A stretch of 64,000 nucleotides of DNA from contig OZ024909.1 in NCBI GenBank assembly GCA_964017125.1, positions 69,548,228 to 69,612,227 on the forward strand. Direction: 5' to 3'. Below are positions 23,361 through 34,899 of the stretch, piece by piece. The stretch's first letter is position 1, and each line of letters begins with the position of its first letter. The notes below the pieces were generated by a model, which was given only the letters and a program-made list of their open reading frames with translations, was not told where the DNA came from and did no database searches. This stretch comes from Flabesymbios commensalis (lineage: Eukaryota > Annelida > Polychaeta > Terebellida > Flabelligeridae). The translations under genes and the position numbers were made by a program.

Positions 23361-25190
23361 AGATGTCGTTAGGCGCCACTATGGCGTGGACCATCTGCAC
23401 GAACCGGGCAGGAGTCTGGATTATTCGTCAAACTCTGGTTTTCCTCACGGTTGAGTCCGTCGAAATTTTGTCACGATTAGCGATATTCGAACTATTTCCT
23501 GTATTCAAGTCTTTTACGGCATCAGCTGCAACAGGGGCTTCATCCCGTAAATGTAAAGGTATGCTTGAGTACGTTCGCAAACCGCCGCCGTCCCCGTTAG
23601 CGCGGGACACGGCGGAGGCTCACGACTGTGGCGCTACATAAGATTTGCCTTTGTTAGGCAATTTAACTTTATCAGCTGATTGCTGTGGGACAGTGGCAAA
23701 TTTGGTACTGCTTCTGACTGCCGTTGACTGTGTCTGTTTAACACTCGTCCTATTGGACGTCTAAGTGTTCGCACTACTAGGTCTAGATGGGTCCTGTGGA
23801 TTCCCACTAGCGATCCTGGTAGTCTTCGAGCTCTGTTTTTTGTTTGGCGTTGTACGCTGTGTTGTCGGACCTGTCGTAGGCTCGCACTCTAAATGTGCGG
23901 GTTTAACTCGGTCTAATGAGACCGTTTCTACCTTGCCTCTCATCAGAATTTTCATGACTCTGCCACTCCTCGCGACGACCTTATATGGGCCGTCGTAAGG
24001 AGCGGTCGGAGGCGGCGCGATTGCGATTCGTCACAAGAATACATGTGTGCATGTTTCTCTTTCCTTGTACTGGAAACTGTTTGTCTGGTGTGTGTCACGT
24101 GGCCGACATAAACGGAGACGCGACATGGCTACGCATAGCTTGTCTGAGTAATTCTCCAAATCTGTGTTGGCGTCGACGGTGTACTGTTGCGTAAACTCTC
24201 CTGGGAGTCTGAGTGTCGTACCGTATATCATCTCGGCAGCCGATCCGCCTAGCCTCTCTTTGACTGCGGAACGAGCGCCTAAAAGTACAGCTGGTAAAGT
24301 AATAGTCCATGGATTCGGTGATTCGTGCGCCATAATAGCGGCTTTCAACTGGCGGTGGAAACGCTCGACCATGCCATTCGACTGAGGGTGATAGCTTGTG
24401 GTGCGATTCCGTATTATCCCGAATTGGTCACATAAATTATCCCACAATTTTGACTTGAACTGAGCGCCCCTATCTGTGGTGATAGTGGCGGGAGTACCGT
24501 AACGTGCTATCCACCTGCTGAAGAAGGCATCGGCGACTGTTTCGGCCCGAATATCTACAATAGGTATGGCTTCAGGCCAACGTGTAAAACGATCGACGCA
24601 AATCAGTAGATATCTAAAGCCATTAGCATAGGGTAAGGGTCCGACTATGTCGATGTGGACATGATCGAATCTCTCGGTAGGTTCAGTGAACTTGCCGAAA
24701 ACTGTGACATGAAACTTTGGCGGTCTGACAACCATTTAGCAATGTCAATATTCATGCCATGCCAAACAAATCGTGTGTTTATCAAAGGTTTTGTAGCTCT
24801 ATGAGATGGGTGGCCTAAACCGTGTAGGTTTGAGAAAACTTTTCTGCGAAATTTCGCGGTAATGTACGGCCGGTTATGTCCCGTGGACACATCGCACCAA
24901 ATCAGCTGATTGTCAAATGATTTGAGTAATTTGAAATTCATAGTGGATGAAGTCGAGTGTCGCAGTCTCGTGAATTCCGCGTCCTGAGCTTGATCAATAC
25001 TTAAATCTTTATAATTTATCGCTGGTCCATTGTCTATCACGGACACTGACGGTCGTGACAGCGCATCGGCGACGAAATTTGTCTCTCCTTTAACGTACCT
25101 AATGTCGGTAGTGAATTCGGCTATGAAAGCTAAGTGTCGTGTTTGGCGTAGGGACGCGCGTTCGGTGACAGATGATATTACAAATGTCAA
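23361..25190 (-). mobile_element. Gypsy element: integrase region and pol C-terminus
   Basis: Recognisable integrase core text includes HVHIDIVGPLP, YLLICVDRFTRWPEAIP, TDRGAQFKS and SYHPQSNGMVERFHRQLK. A zinc-binding region precedes it and a C-terminal part (GKVETVSLDRVKPAHLE) follows. Part of a broken element; treated as a fossil. Confidence 0.88.
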
Positions 25191-25207
25191 AGGTTTATGA
25201 TCAGTGT

Positions 25208-26254
25208 TTACAAAAAATTGCGTCCTTCTAGATTATGTCTGAAATGTTTTATGGTGGCATATACTGCCAAAAGCTCACGGTCAAACGCGCTATAGCGTGT
25301 CTCCGCTGGACTCAGCTTCTTGCTGAAAAACGAGAGTGGCTGCCACATACCATTCAAATACTGCTGCCAAACGCCACCTACGGCGACATCACTAGCGTCA
25401 CACGTGATGTTTAGTTGAGCCATAGGATCTGGGTGTACCAGAAGAGTAGCGTTTGCCAATATTTGTTTGGACTCGGAAAATGCTGACTCGTCCCACTTCA
25501 ATTCAAAATTCGACTTCGGTGACAGTCTTGTATGGCCGTCATTGGCTGCTGTCAATAAATTGTTTAATGGCGTCAACTTCGCTGCGCATTGCGGTATGAA
25601 ACGGTGATAATAATTTACCATTCCTAAATATCTTCGCAACGCTTGTTGCTTTTCGGGCTTTACGAAATTGACTATGGCGTCGACGGCGCTGGGTAACGGC
25701 GAAATTCCTTCAGCACAAACGTGGTGGCCTAAGAAACTTAACTCAGTTGTACCAAACTGACACTTCTCAGGACCGATGAGGATGCCGTATTTGGCTAGTC
25801 GGGCAAAAAGAATTTTTAAATGTTTTTTGTGAGTTTTATGATCTGGACTGGCTACCAGTAGGTCGTCTGAATACACAAAAACGAAATCAAGTCTGCGTGT
25901 AACGTGGTCTATGAAACGCTGAAACGTTTGGCCAGAATTTCGCAGACCAAACGGTGTCCTGGTAAAATTAAATAGACCAAAAGGTGTAATGACGGCTGTC
26001 TTGTGTATGTCTGACGGTTCCACAGGAATTTGGTAATAGGCTCTAACCAAATCCATGTTTGAAAAAAAAATTGAGCCAGCCAATCGCTGCGTGAAATCCT
26101 GAATATGTGGGACTGGGTAACGGTCGGGTACGGTCTGAGCGTTCAAGCTTCTGTAATCTCCACATGGTCTCCAGTCGCCATTTTTCTTTGGTACCATATG
26201 AAGCGCTGAGGACCATTCACTGTCGCTGGGTTCGATAACTCCTAACTTGATCAT
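25208..26254 (-). mobile_element. Gypsy element: reverse transcriptase and RNase H region
   Basis: Typical Ty3/Gypsy blocks: [58 protein letters not shown] (active-site box), [12 protein letters not shown], and an RNase H start [12 protein letters not shown] with [19 protein letters not shown]. Part of a broken element. Confidence 0.92.
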
Positions 26255-26412
26255 GTCGTCGAGCTCGCTTTCGCAGTGACAAGTTTATCGGGTGCCAATC
26301 GTCGTGGGCGCGCAAACACCGGGTGTCCTTTCGTTACGATTTTATGTGTAATGCCGTGTTTGTCGTAGGGCGAGTCAGTTCCGGGAACTGACCAAAAAGT
26401 TTAGTGTATCCA

Positions 26413-27543
26413 TTATGAACAGTGTCTACTCTGTTCAACGACAGTGGTCTGATTGACGACAGTGAAGCGGGAATAGCTAAACCGGTTCTCATGTCTCTTA
26501 AGACATCGACTTTTTAGGTCTACTAGCAAATTATAATGAATCAAAAAATCGGCCCCTATGATGGGTTGTTGCACGTCCGCCACTACAAATGTCCACGGAT
26601 AGTCGCGTTTTAAGCCGACGTCGACGACGCGTTTACTGTTGCCGTAGGTATTGATAGTAGTGTTGTTAGCGGCCACCAGGGGGAGGCAGTCTGCGTCCGA
26701 AATCCTGTTAGCGCAAGATTTCGGCAAAACGCTGACCGCTGCGCCCGTGTGAATCAAATATTTGCATTTATTATTCTTGTCTGCGATGTACAATAACTTA
26801 GAGTGAAACAACTTGGGAAGGGTAGCCTCCACTGAGTCATGTCGCGTCTCGGTTATCCCGCCAGATGCAAGAGTCGGTACCTTGATCTGGCTTAGCAGTT
26901 TAAAGAAAAATGCGCAAGGGTTTCTGCACGTGCGTGCCTTGTCACCGAAAGTTTGGTGAAAGTAGCAAACAGGTGCATTAGCCGTATCGATCCGGTTCGC
27001 AACATTATTTTGCTGTGCGTTCTGCGGCGGTACGTATGGACGAATATTTTGCTTGTCATTGTTAAAATTACTTTGTTTGTTAGGAACAAATTCTGTGGCC
27101 TGAGCGTTTGGAATGAATGGGGGCCTAGGTGCATAATTATTATTTGCACGTCCACGTCCTGAATTCCTCTTCTTTTCTGCTGCTGTCGCGCTCTCTAATT
27201 TCTTTAATCTTTTTGATAAGTCCTCGAGCAGTCCCACTAATTTAGCAGTTTCGTCGATCTTAATCTCTGCAACCCCCGGCTCACTCTCTTCCACATCCGT
27301 CTCCGAATCTAGGGCACTGTCGGCCAACATGGCCAAATTCTCCAAAGTAGCACTATCTGGCTGTGTGGCCAAATGGGCACGAATTGAAGTCGGCATTTGC
27401 CGAATAAATGCCTGGCGTATAACCGCCTTTCCGACCACTGCCTGGGTTTCGAAACCTGCCGTCTTCTGGAGGCGTCTTAAAAATCTTGAGGGGATGTCCG
27501 AGCCCATCTTTTCTCCGGAAATCACCTTGAAATGGTATGTCAT
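26413..27543 (-). mobile_element. Gypsy element: gag-like and protease region
   Basis: Contains a capsid C-terminal-like stretch (RQAFIRQMPTSIRAHLATQP), a Cys/His box (CYFHQTFGDKARTCRNPC) and a retropepsin-like region (YLIHTGAAVSVLPKS, then PIIGADFL). The box type is the main reason for the CsRn1-like placement. Part of a broken element. Confidence 0.82.
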
Positions 27544-27589
27544 ATTAACACATACCAGCTATTTCGATGACGTGTCGTGCGCGGGTTAG

Positions 27590-29020
27590 ACATCCAACAT
27601 CAGGCGTACAATAGCTATATAAAAATAACGAAAAACAACCCTAAAAACATGTTTTTTCCTTCACCGATGGAAATTAACCAACTTTATGGGGAGCTGCCAC
27701 CCCTCCCCCTCCCCACCGGATCTATAAATTAATGGTAGTACGGTAGCCTATGAGCTTTGAATTTATTTCTTGAAGTGGCCCACTCATAGCAGTTAACTTA
27801 GAGTTGTTAGAGTGGCCCACTCCTAGAGTTCCGCGTCCGGTCAGCCGTCGCAGCATCTGGCAGAATGAACTTTTTCGGGGAAGTATGTGGGCAAGGGTGG
27901 GGTGGGTGTACTGCTATACAGGAGGTGTGAGGGGTAGCGATAAGGGGTACGGCCCCTCCTCTAACACCTCTGTGGGCTGAGTGGGGGGAGGGCTAATTTC
28001 TAGGAAGGGGGCAAACTGTTTAGCCGGGTTGGCGCACCCCTCCTCGTCCACATTATTATGTCTACATGAAAATAAATATGATACAAATATACACATAAAA
28101 CACATTTAGACAGGCTAAAAAAGTGGGTGGGATCACGTGGGTCATCGGGCTCGCTAGCCACATCTCAGATCTGTTTATCATATGTTCAAGGCGATTTTTG
28201 TAATTGGCCAGGCTATCTAGGCAGCTGAGATTTTAAACCAATGACAATCCGTAGGTGTAATCTAATTCCCAATTGGCCATGGTCAATTGGGGTATCGAAA
28301 TTGGCAAATGCACGAATGAATTTTCAGTATTGACACACCCACCTACCCAGATGTATATGCCTGACTAAATGTAATGACTTCACTTCACTAGATATTCAAG
28401 TAGATATTAAGGAAGAGCTTTGTCGCGCCTAGAACATCTGCTCGAAGTACATAGCATAGCCCGCAAATCTATAATCTATATATAATCTATAACGGTAACC
28501 TCCTGTAACTCTTTGACACCAAGCGACCAACTAGAGTCAACGAATTAAATCAAAAGATATAGGTGTTTACTGACATTGTTACAAGTCATTGCTTATTTAT
28601 TTGCCATACAACATGTACAACAGGGTCAGCATGGTTAGAATTATGTAAAATCACATGTAAATCGACATGATCATTATGTATATACACTTAGAAATGTGCC
28701 CTTGAAAATCAATTCGCATCCTTAATACTACATGATAAGGCACGCCTCATGAATTTAGAAACTAATTCTTTGTGCAATTTTCACAGCCTGGTGGTATTCA
28801 GAGAGTATTCAGAGAGTTCATAAAAACATTCCAAGAACCTGGATTCTAAGCTCAGATGAGAGCTTGGTGTCCTTTAGTACTAGCGGGTTGATACGTTAAT
28901 AGCAGATTAACATACATTATTAACCAAATTACCAGATGCAATCATTCCCGTGGAAACCAAACAACACTATAAAACCTTTTATTTGAGTTGCCATGACTCA
29001 ATGAGCTGGCACAAATATTA
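27590..29020. other. Spacer with no supported gene
   Basis: Only short frames. It contains a G-rich patch (27880-28000) and a duplicated phrase agagtggcccactc around 27770-27830. Nothing else recognised. Confidence 0.5.
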
Positions 29021-29049
29021 CAATTTTAGTTACGGCAACGAAAAAAATG

Positions 29050-29750
29050 TATGTTGACTCAGCACAGGTAACCTGGGCGAATTGCGCTGTGTTGACTTTT
29101 TGTCACACAATTTTGTTTGGTCCAAACGGCTTAAACGATTAGTTTTTTCTGCAGTGTTATAGTTTGAGCTGCCATAGATATTTTACAATTTGATTTAGAT
29201 TGGATAAAATGTATTCATCCATATAAATGAAATTAGATTAAGTCAGCGTACCTTTAATTGAACGTCTCGTACCATAGCAATATAATAGTGCTATTGTAAC
29301 TACATAAATCAAACCATCACAACTTTGACCATTTCGAGTCCAGCTGGCCTATATGAACAGGGTTGTGAAAAGCCTAATTTAATTTGATCCAGGCAGCTCG
29401 ATAAAATAGGCAACAGCAATTCCTATATATTTTGTGACACGCTGTTGACAAAGCTTTTCTTTTTGTCACTATATTGGATTTGGTTCCAACAGCTTAAGCG
29501 AACACGCTTATCTGGCTTGTTACCTTGAGCTAACATAGAAAATTTAAAATTTTAATTCAGTTTGCATGAATTTTTTTTATCTATTTAAATACCCATACGT
29601 TAATAAGTCATCCTGTCTTTAAGTGCACGTCTCAGGACAATGCAACATAATAGTGTTATTGTAACTGCATAAATAAAGCCATCACAACGTTATAACCATA
29701 TTCAGCCTAGCTGGCCTATTTGAATAGAGTAATTAAGTGATTAAATAGCC
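29050..29750. repeat. Diverged tandem duplication, about 370-bp unit
   Basis: The halves share in order ctgttgac, tttttgtcac, ttggt.caac.gcttaa, gagct..cata, cacgtctc or aacgtctc, aatagtg.tattgtaact.cataaat.aa.ccatcacaac, and agctggcctat.tgaa. Non-coding. Confidence 0.6.
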
Positions 29751-30514
29751 AATTAGGACTTTGTGAGTTACACAGAATATAAAATATCTTAAAATAAAAA
29801 AGTTTTTATTTCGCTTCTCATTTTTGTGTGAATCTGTGAGGGGGGAATATATTTTCATCATGCCATGTGCTGAAGCTTATTTTCATTGCTGTCTTTAATA
29901 AATAACCTTCTAGAAAAAATAGAATCCTCAATCAAGACAAAGGTCAAAGACTTGACTTGAATTGAAGCAAAGCATTTTAGCCTACTGGGCTAGAACCCAG
30001 GTCTGCAAGCTGCTGGTCACCGTCCACTGCTGTGGTCTGGCCAGCAACGTTGGGCCAATGCTATACCAATGTGGTCAGATTATCTCTCATGAGATGCTCT
30101 TCCTACAGTCTAATAGATGACAGGTCACAGATAGTTGTGTTGGTCAAATGGTGGACTGGCATTTTCAATGCCGCGCCAACGTTGGCGGAACGTTGGCTCA
30201 ATATGGTCCTTGTTAGCAATTTTTGATTGTTCGATGGCGTCGTTTTTGAAATGAACAAATATGACGAAAAGTGAGTGGCTCACAATAACTAATTCTCGTT
30301 GTGTTATTCTACAATAATTTATTAGTTTTAGTTCGATATGATCAAATGTAATCACTCCTACCTAATTAAGTAAAGTAGCATAGGATAAACGAAGTGATTC
30401 CATCTGATGATATCAAATTAACCAACTCACTCTCAGTTGGCATATTAAAATTGTGTTCTAAGCTACGGCACAAAGCCAGAGTAACCCCATATTAACGAGC
30501 TGACAAGATTATAT

Positions 30515-30998
30515 GGTCTCACCACCCTAAATAAGCCGAAATCCAAGGAGGTGTCTACTAATGATGGAATCATCACACAAAATATTTTTTGTTCCAACCT
30601 CTATTGAAACAAAATAAAATACAAAGAAGTTATAATTTTGTGAATATTTAATAAGCACACGTTATCTTCTTTGTCAAGGATATCAGATATAACTGTTTCA
30701 TGATAACCTCGCAGGGATACAGTGGGTTAAAATGATGTGTGTCTCTTCTGTGAAAGAGAGTACGGATTATAGCCCAATTTTAACAGTAGTGACCTTTTTA
30801 CACGCTAGGGGGCGTAGCTCAAAATCTGTCTGGTGAGCATACTCATAGCGGGCTTTGTTTTCGAACAAGGACAACTCAAGCTTTATCCTGATATGTCACA
30901 CTAAATATCTAATAGGGTGAAAAATGGTGAAATCGGCCTGCGGAATTGAGGCAGCTTACATGTGTTTCGATGGGACTGGCATTTGGGGTGGTGAGACC
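30515..30998. mobile_element. 484-bp inverted-repeat DNA transposon (copy 2, opposite orientation)
   Basis: This is the reverse complement of 5181-5671 over its whole length with modest divergence, with the same ggtctcaccaccc termini. No clear 4-bp target duplication here. Confidence 0.8.
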
Positions 30999-31112
30999 AT
31001 AACTGTTGTGCCAGGTCACCTCATTAAAATTAATGCAACAATTTTGACTAAAACAAATGAGCTACCATGGCGGAATAGGGCTTACAGTGAATAATTGCTG
31101 AGTCACTTGCAG

Positions 31113-31603
31113 CAGAGGCGGATAGGAGCCTAGGAGGTCCCATTAAAAGAAGCAAATCATTAGTAGAAAAAACTTTTACAACATCAGATCTTTATACTCC
31201 CAATGTAGAATTTCCATCGAATGCACGAGAACGTCATTGCTGCAGAAAACGAGCACGAACAGCGCACCATTGATAAATACAAAGATGACGCCATTAACAC
31301 CTCAGATACACAAATTAATAAAGCAGAAAATAATGTGGAAAATTGTGAGCAGCCTAAGCAGACACGCCGACCGGTAGAAAAACGTAAAGTCGTGAACAGC
31401 GAAGAAACATTAAGTGATTTTCAACCGACTTTGCTCTGTAGTCAGTGCATGGCCAAAAGTGTTGGGAACCCTTTTATTGCTAATACCCGACATGCCATTG
31501 GACCTTCATTTGAACGAAGTTCATGCTAACTTAGTCTGTTGTTTTTGTTTTACTGAGGAAAAAAAGAAAGAACGAATTCTTCACCGAAAAATTACTCGAT
31601 GAA
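31113..31603 (+). pseudogene. Decayed coding-like patch with zinc-finger-like residues
   Basis: After an acceptor-like cacttgcag, all three plus-strand frames are open over overlapping parts. The first gives ADRSLGGPIKRSKSLVEKT to about 31273, the second MHENVIAAENEHEQ...TLLCSQCMAK (31221-31527), the third LIPDMPLDLHLNEVHANLVC to 31600. The CSQC in one frame and LHLNEVH then CCFC in another would suit a C2H2-like finger, but they lie in different frames, so this is best read as a decayed gene piece. The patch has less extreme AT bias than its surroundings. The family is not recognised, and an insertion of an exon from elsewhere is possible. Confidence 0.3.
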
Positions 31604-32098
31604 CATCAGTTAAATTATAATAAAAAAAATATGCTTATATATACATTATATATTTTATAATCTGGTAAAATGCATCACTGATTATTTAAACTATTTCATT
31701 TGTAGTACTACATTTTGAAAATTATATTAGGAATATAAGTATTATTCAATAATATTATTAGTAGGCCTATATTAACTGATGTAGTTAAACAATCTGTTAG
31801 GTTTATGTACAAATTTGTCATAACTGATGGTGTATTATGATTAAAATAGCCTATGAGTAATTTTGCCACAAATGTACTTTTATTTCACATATTGTTCTTA
31901 TACATCATTGTCTAGATCTTGTTAACTTGTACACTGTGCAACAATTACTGTGATTATCTGGTCATTTCAATGTTTATGATAAGATTATAATACATGACTA
32001 ACATAGCCTAGATGATGTCGCCATAAGGTCTGGTTCACAATTGTACCTTTATTCACATGTTATTGTCCATACTTCATCGTCTGTGCTTTGTTAATGTA

Positions 32099-32968
32099 GG
32101 GGAGACTTGGGAGAGTTGGATCACAGGGAGAGTTGGGCCACCCCCTATATCACAGTAACGTGAAGCATCATGACCAGGTGCTGCCATCTAACGAATCAAC
32201 GATACATTACCATTACATTAATGTGACCAGCTTATCGAGCCCATGTTCAGTGACGATTTTGTGTCAAGAAATTAATTATATTGAAAAATTTGTAAATAAT
32301 TGACTCGAAAGTAAGCAATTTGTTAGCATATTAATAGTACATAGTAGAATGCTATTTTGTGGTGTGTCATATACCTATGATACTCATCTGTCATCAAGGC
32401 ATTTAATGAAGGAATATCATCAAAAGCCATTCTGTGATTTTGATTTTAACAAAAATGGCGGATATAGGGAGAGTTGGGACAGTCATATGTGGGAGAGTTG
32501 GGACACTATGGGAGAGTTGGCTCATGGTCATGGGGCATAGGTCATGGCCCAACTCTCCCACATAGGGAGAGTTGGGCCCCCATGTGGGAGAGTTGGGCTA
32601 AGCAACGATAATTTGTTTTATCCATGACTGTAGTGATTAAAATGTTCATAATTAAATTGTTCCTCTTTTATTCATTGACGCATCTGTACCGACAAACTCT
32701 ATGTGATCCAGCTCTCCCAGGCATGGCTCAAGTCTCCCCGAACATGGCCCAAGTCTCCCCACTGCTTGGGAGAGTTGGGTCAGGAGAACATCTTTTTTTA
32801 ATCACATTTTTTTCCCATGCAACATAATGCATATAAAATAAAACTATGTTGAGATTGTTTGTAATGGTCTGTACTTCGCAAAACCACAGGAAACAGTATA
32901 ATTTGACAAATGGGAGAAGCAAACGGTGTCAAAATATAAAAAGTGGCCCAACTTTCCCAAGCCTCCCC
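32099..32968. mobile_element. 870-bp TA-flanked inverted-repeat element with gggagagttggg arrays
   Basis: Termini ggggagacttgggagagttgg and, inverted, ccaactttcccaagcctcccc are each flanked by TA (32097-32098 and 32969-32970), typical of Tc1/mariner-type insertion. Inside, gggagagttggg or its complement recurs about ten times, clustered at 32110-32140, 32465-32600 and 32715-32780. No transposase is encoded. Confidence 0.8.
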
Positions 32969-33184
32969 TATACACTGTGTAACTAATACATTATTGTGAT
33001 CTTTTCGATGTAATTTTTGCTGAATATTGTATGATTATGACACTCATAAAAAAGTAAACTTTGGTAATAAATAAGTTTTAATTTACTTATACATTGTCGT
33101 TCTTGTTGTTTTTCATCTCTTTCCTTACTTACACAACTGTATTCACGGCCACCCTTTGAGCTCAAGGTAGTGTCCTCCGTCAGA

Positions 33185-33595
33185 TTAACTTGTATCGCAT
33201 ATTTCTCGCCGATTTCTTAGTCAATAATCAACTGATTTTGATAAAATTTTGCAAGGTCTATTTCCGAGTCACGCGGCGACTACCGTCATATTTTCATAAA
33301 AAAATGTTATATAGTTTGAAAGTTGGACCATCTGATATGTAGTAAATTTGTAATTACGACGTCCCGCTTTAAACCCATCAAACTGGTTAAATTAAAGTTT
33401 GTTTTTAGCCCTGAATTGCATCACATGCCAGATGGTCTAACTTTTTTGCTATGCAATATTTTCCGATGAAAATTTCACGGTAGTCGCCGCGTGACTCAAA
33501 AATAGTCCTTGCAAAATTTCATAAAAATCGGTTGAGAATAGACTGAGAAATCGGCGAAAAACATGCGATACAAGGTAATCTGACGGCCATCCAGT
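33185..33595. mobile_element. Foldback element, copy 2 (diverged)
   Basis: Long inverted pairing runs from cagattaacttgtatcgcat on the left to atgcgatacaaggtaatctg on the right, with inner pairs ccgagtcacgcggcgacta / gtcgccgcgtgactc and gttggaccatctgatatgt / gccagatggtctaac. Related to 4118-4480 and 34505-34885. Confidence 0.7.
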
Positions 33596-33736
33596 CAGTA
33601 AGCTACCAGTCAACCACCCTACTCCCCCCCCCCTTTAACACCTCCGTCGACTGCCTTAGGCGTAGGCCTACATCGTTCCCGGAAATATGACGTGCTGCCA
33701 GCATCTGACAATTTTAACCATTTCCTAGTCTGCGCC

Positions 33737-33848
33737 CAGTAAACATAAAACATTTGTATAAAATTTATACAATGTTGGACCAACGTTGAAGACGTTTGGA
33801 CGAGGTTGTATAAATTTTATACAAATGTTTTGTGTTCAGGGCCTACTG
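33737..33848. mobile_element. Short hairpin MITE with a perfect 26-bp stem
   Basis: Arms 33747-33772 and 33806-33831 are perfect reverse complements (core tttgtataaaatttatacaa). Outer ends cccagta and tactggg also pair. The loop contains ttggaccaacgttg. Same family style as the cccagcaaac elements near 37540-37650. Confidence 0.7.
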
Positions 33849-34504
33849 GGTGATTGTCAATTCCCACCATCTCCAGGAGCCCTACCTGTTTGCTATTAAT
33901 TGAAAACCTAAGGCCTCAAGTCTGCTTTCCACCCCTCCCCCCCGCAGACGTGCACTGATGAATCAGTGAAGGTGATACACAGCTCTGGCAACTGGACCAA
34001 TGGCTGGGTAGGAGCGACTGATATACTGTTGGAAGGCCCGGCAGCCCTCGTGTGGACTAGCTAAACGAAACAAACAAACAAACGAAACCCCTGGTATTTT
34101 ATGTTGGTGGTTTTCTGTCAGTAGAAACATATTTATGGTTATTAAAACGGAATTCCCCGACTGTATTATTCTACCATTGTATCACGGATATATTTGCGGT
34201 TTTCTATGTGGTAATTTTCTGGTGTGATATTCGAAAGTTTTAGTCTAACACCGTTACCTCTTTTAAACTACATATAATTTTCTTATAATATCGCCCACTT
34301 GCCGGACAGACCACATTTCTTTTCATCGAATTTCTTATAATATCGCCCACCATTCATTTCGTTAAGGTGTCACCACACAAATTCATACGCGCAAATAATT
34401 AAAAAGTTTAATAGTGAGAGAGTTACGATCTTTTTTTATGAAATGTGGTGATTTAGAGCAGGCTTGGGGTTAAATATCACATTTGTACTTGCGTCTTGCT
34501 GTCA

Positions 34505-34885
34505 AATTAGCCAGGATCGCATGATTTTCGGCCATTACTCTGTCAATTCTAAACCGATTTCCTTGAAATTTTGCAAATGCCATTTTCTATTTAAATCCTA
34601 ACAGCGGTAAGAATTTCGCAAAATTATATTGAATATTGCGGAAGTTAGACTATTTGACATGTAATAAAATTCTAGAATTAGTTCAGTGGGTTTAAAGATG
34701 GACGTCGTAATTTCAATTTATTACATGTCAAATGGTCTAACTTTTGAAATACGATATATAATTTTACGAAATTTTCATGGATACTAGTATTCTGTTTTAA
34801 ATATGCTTGTTTCCAAATTTCATGAAAATCGGTTGACAATTGACCGAGAAATAAACGAAAAACATGCGATCCTGATTGATCACTT
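34505..34885. mobile_element. Foldback element, copy 3
   Basis: Ends agccaggatcgcatgatttt and aacatgcgatcctgattg are inverted. Inner pairs such as tttgacatgtaataaa / tttattacatgtcaaa match copy 1 at 4118-4480. Confidence 0.7.
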
Positions 34886-34899
34886 TTAATGTGACTTTG

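Larger units (their letters stand above)
22577..27585 (-). mobile_element. Broken Ty3/Gypsy LTR retrotransposon, CsRn1-like clade
   Basis: Minus-strand blocks lie in the usual order for the family: a gag-like region with a Cys/His box, protease, reverse transcriptase, RNase H, then integrase, followed by one recognisable LTR. The gag box of the form C-Y-F-H...FGDKARTC...PC.F and the integrase text RFDHVHIDIVGPLP match the CsRn1/Kamikaze-like branch as I recall it. The copy is clearly broken, with roughly a handful of breaks, and only one LTR is seen. Its age cannot be set from LTR divergence; state of decay suggests moderately old. Confidence 0.88.

Noticed and set aside
23363-24385. Several plus-strand open frames over the Gypsy region
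   Set aside because: They are antisense shadows of the minus-strand pol region.
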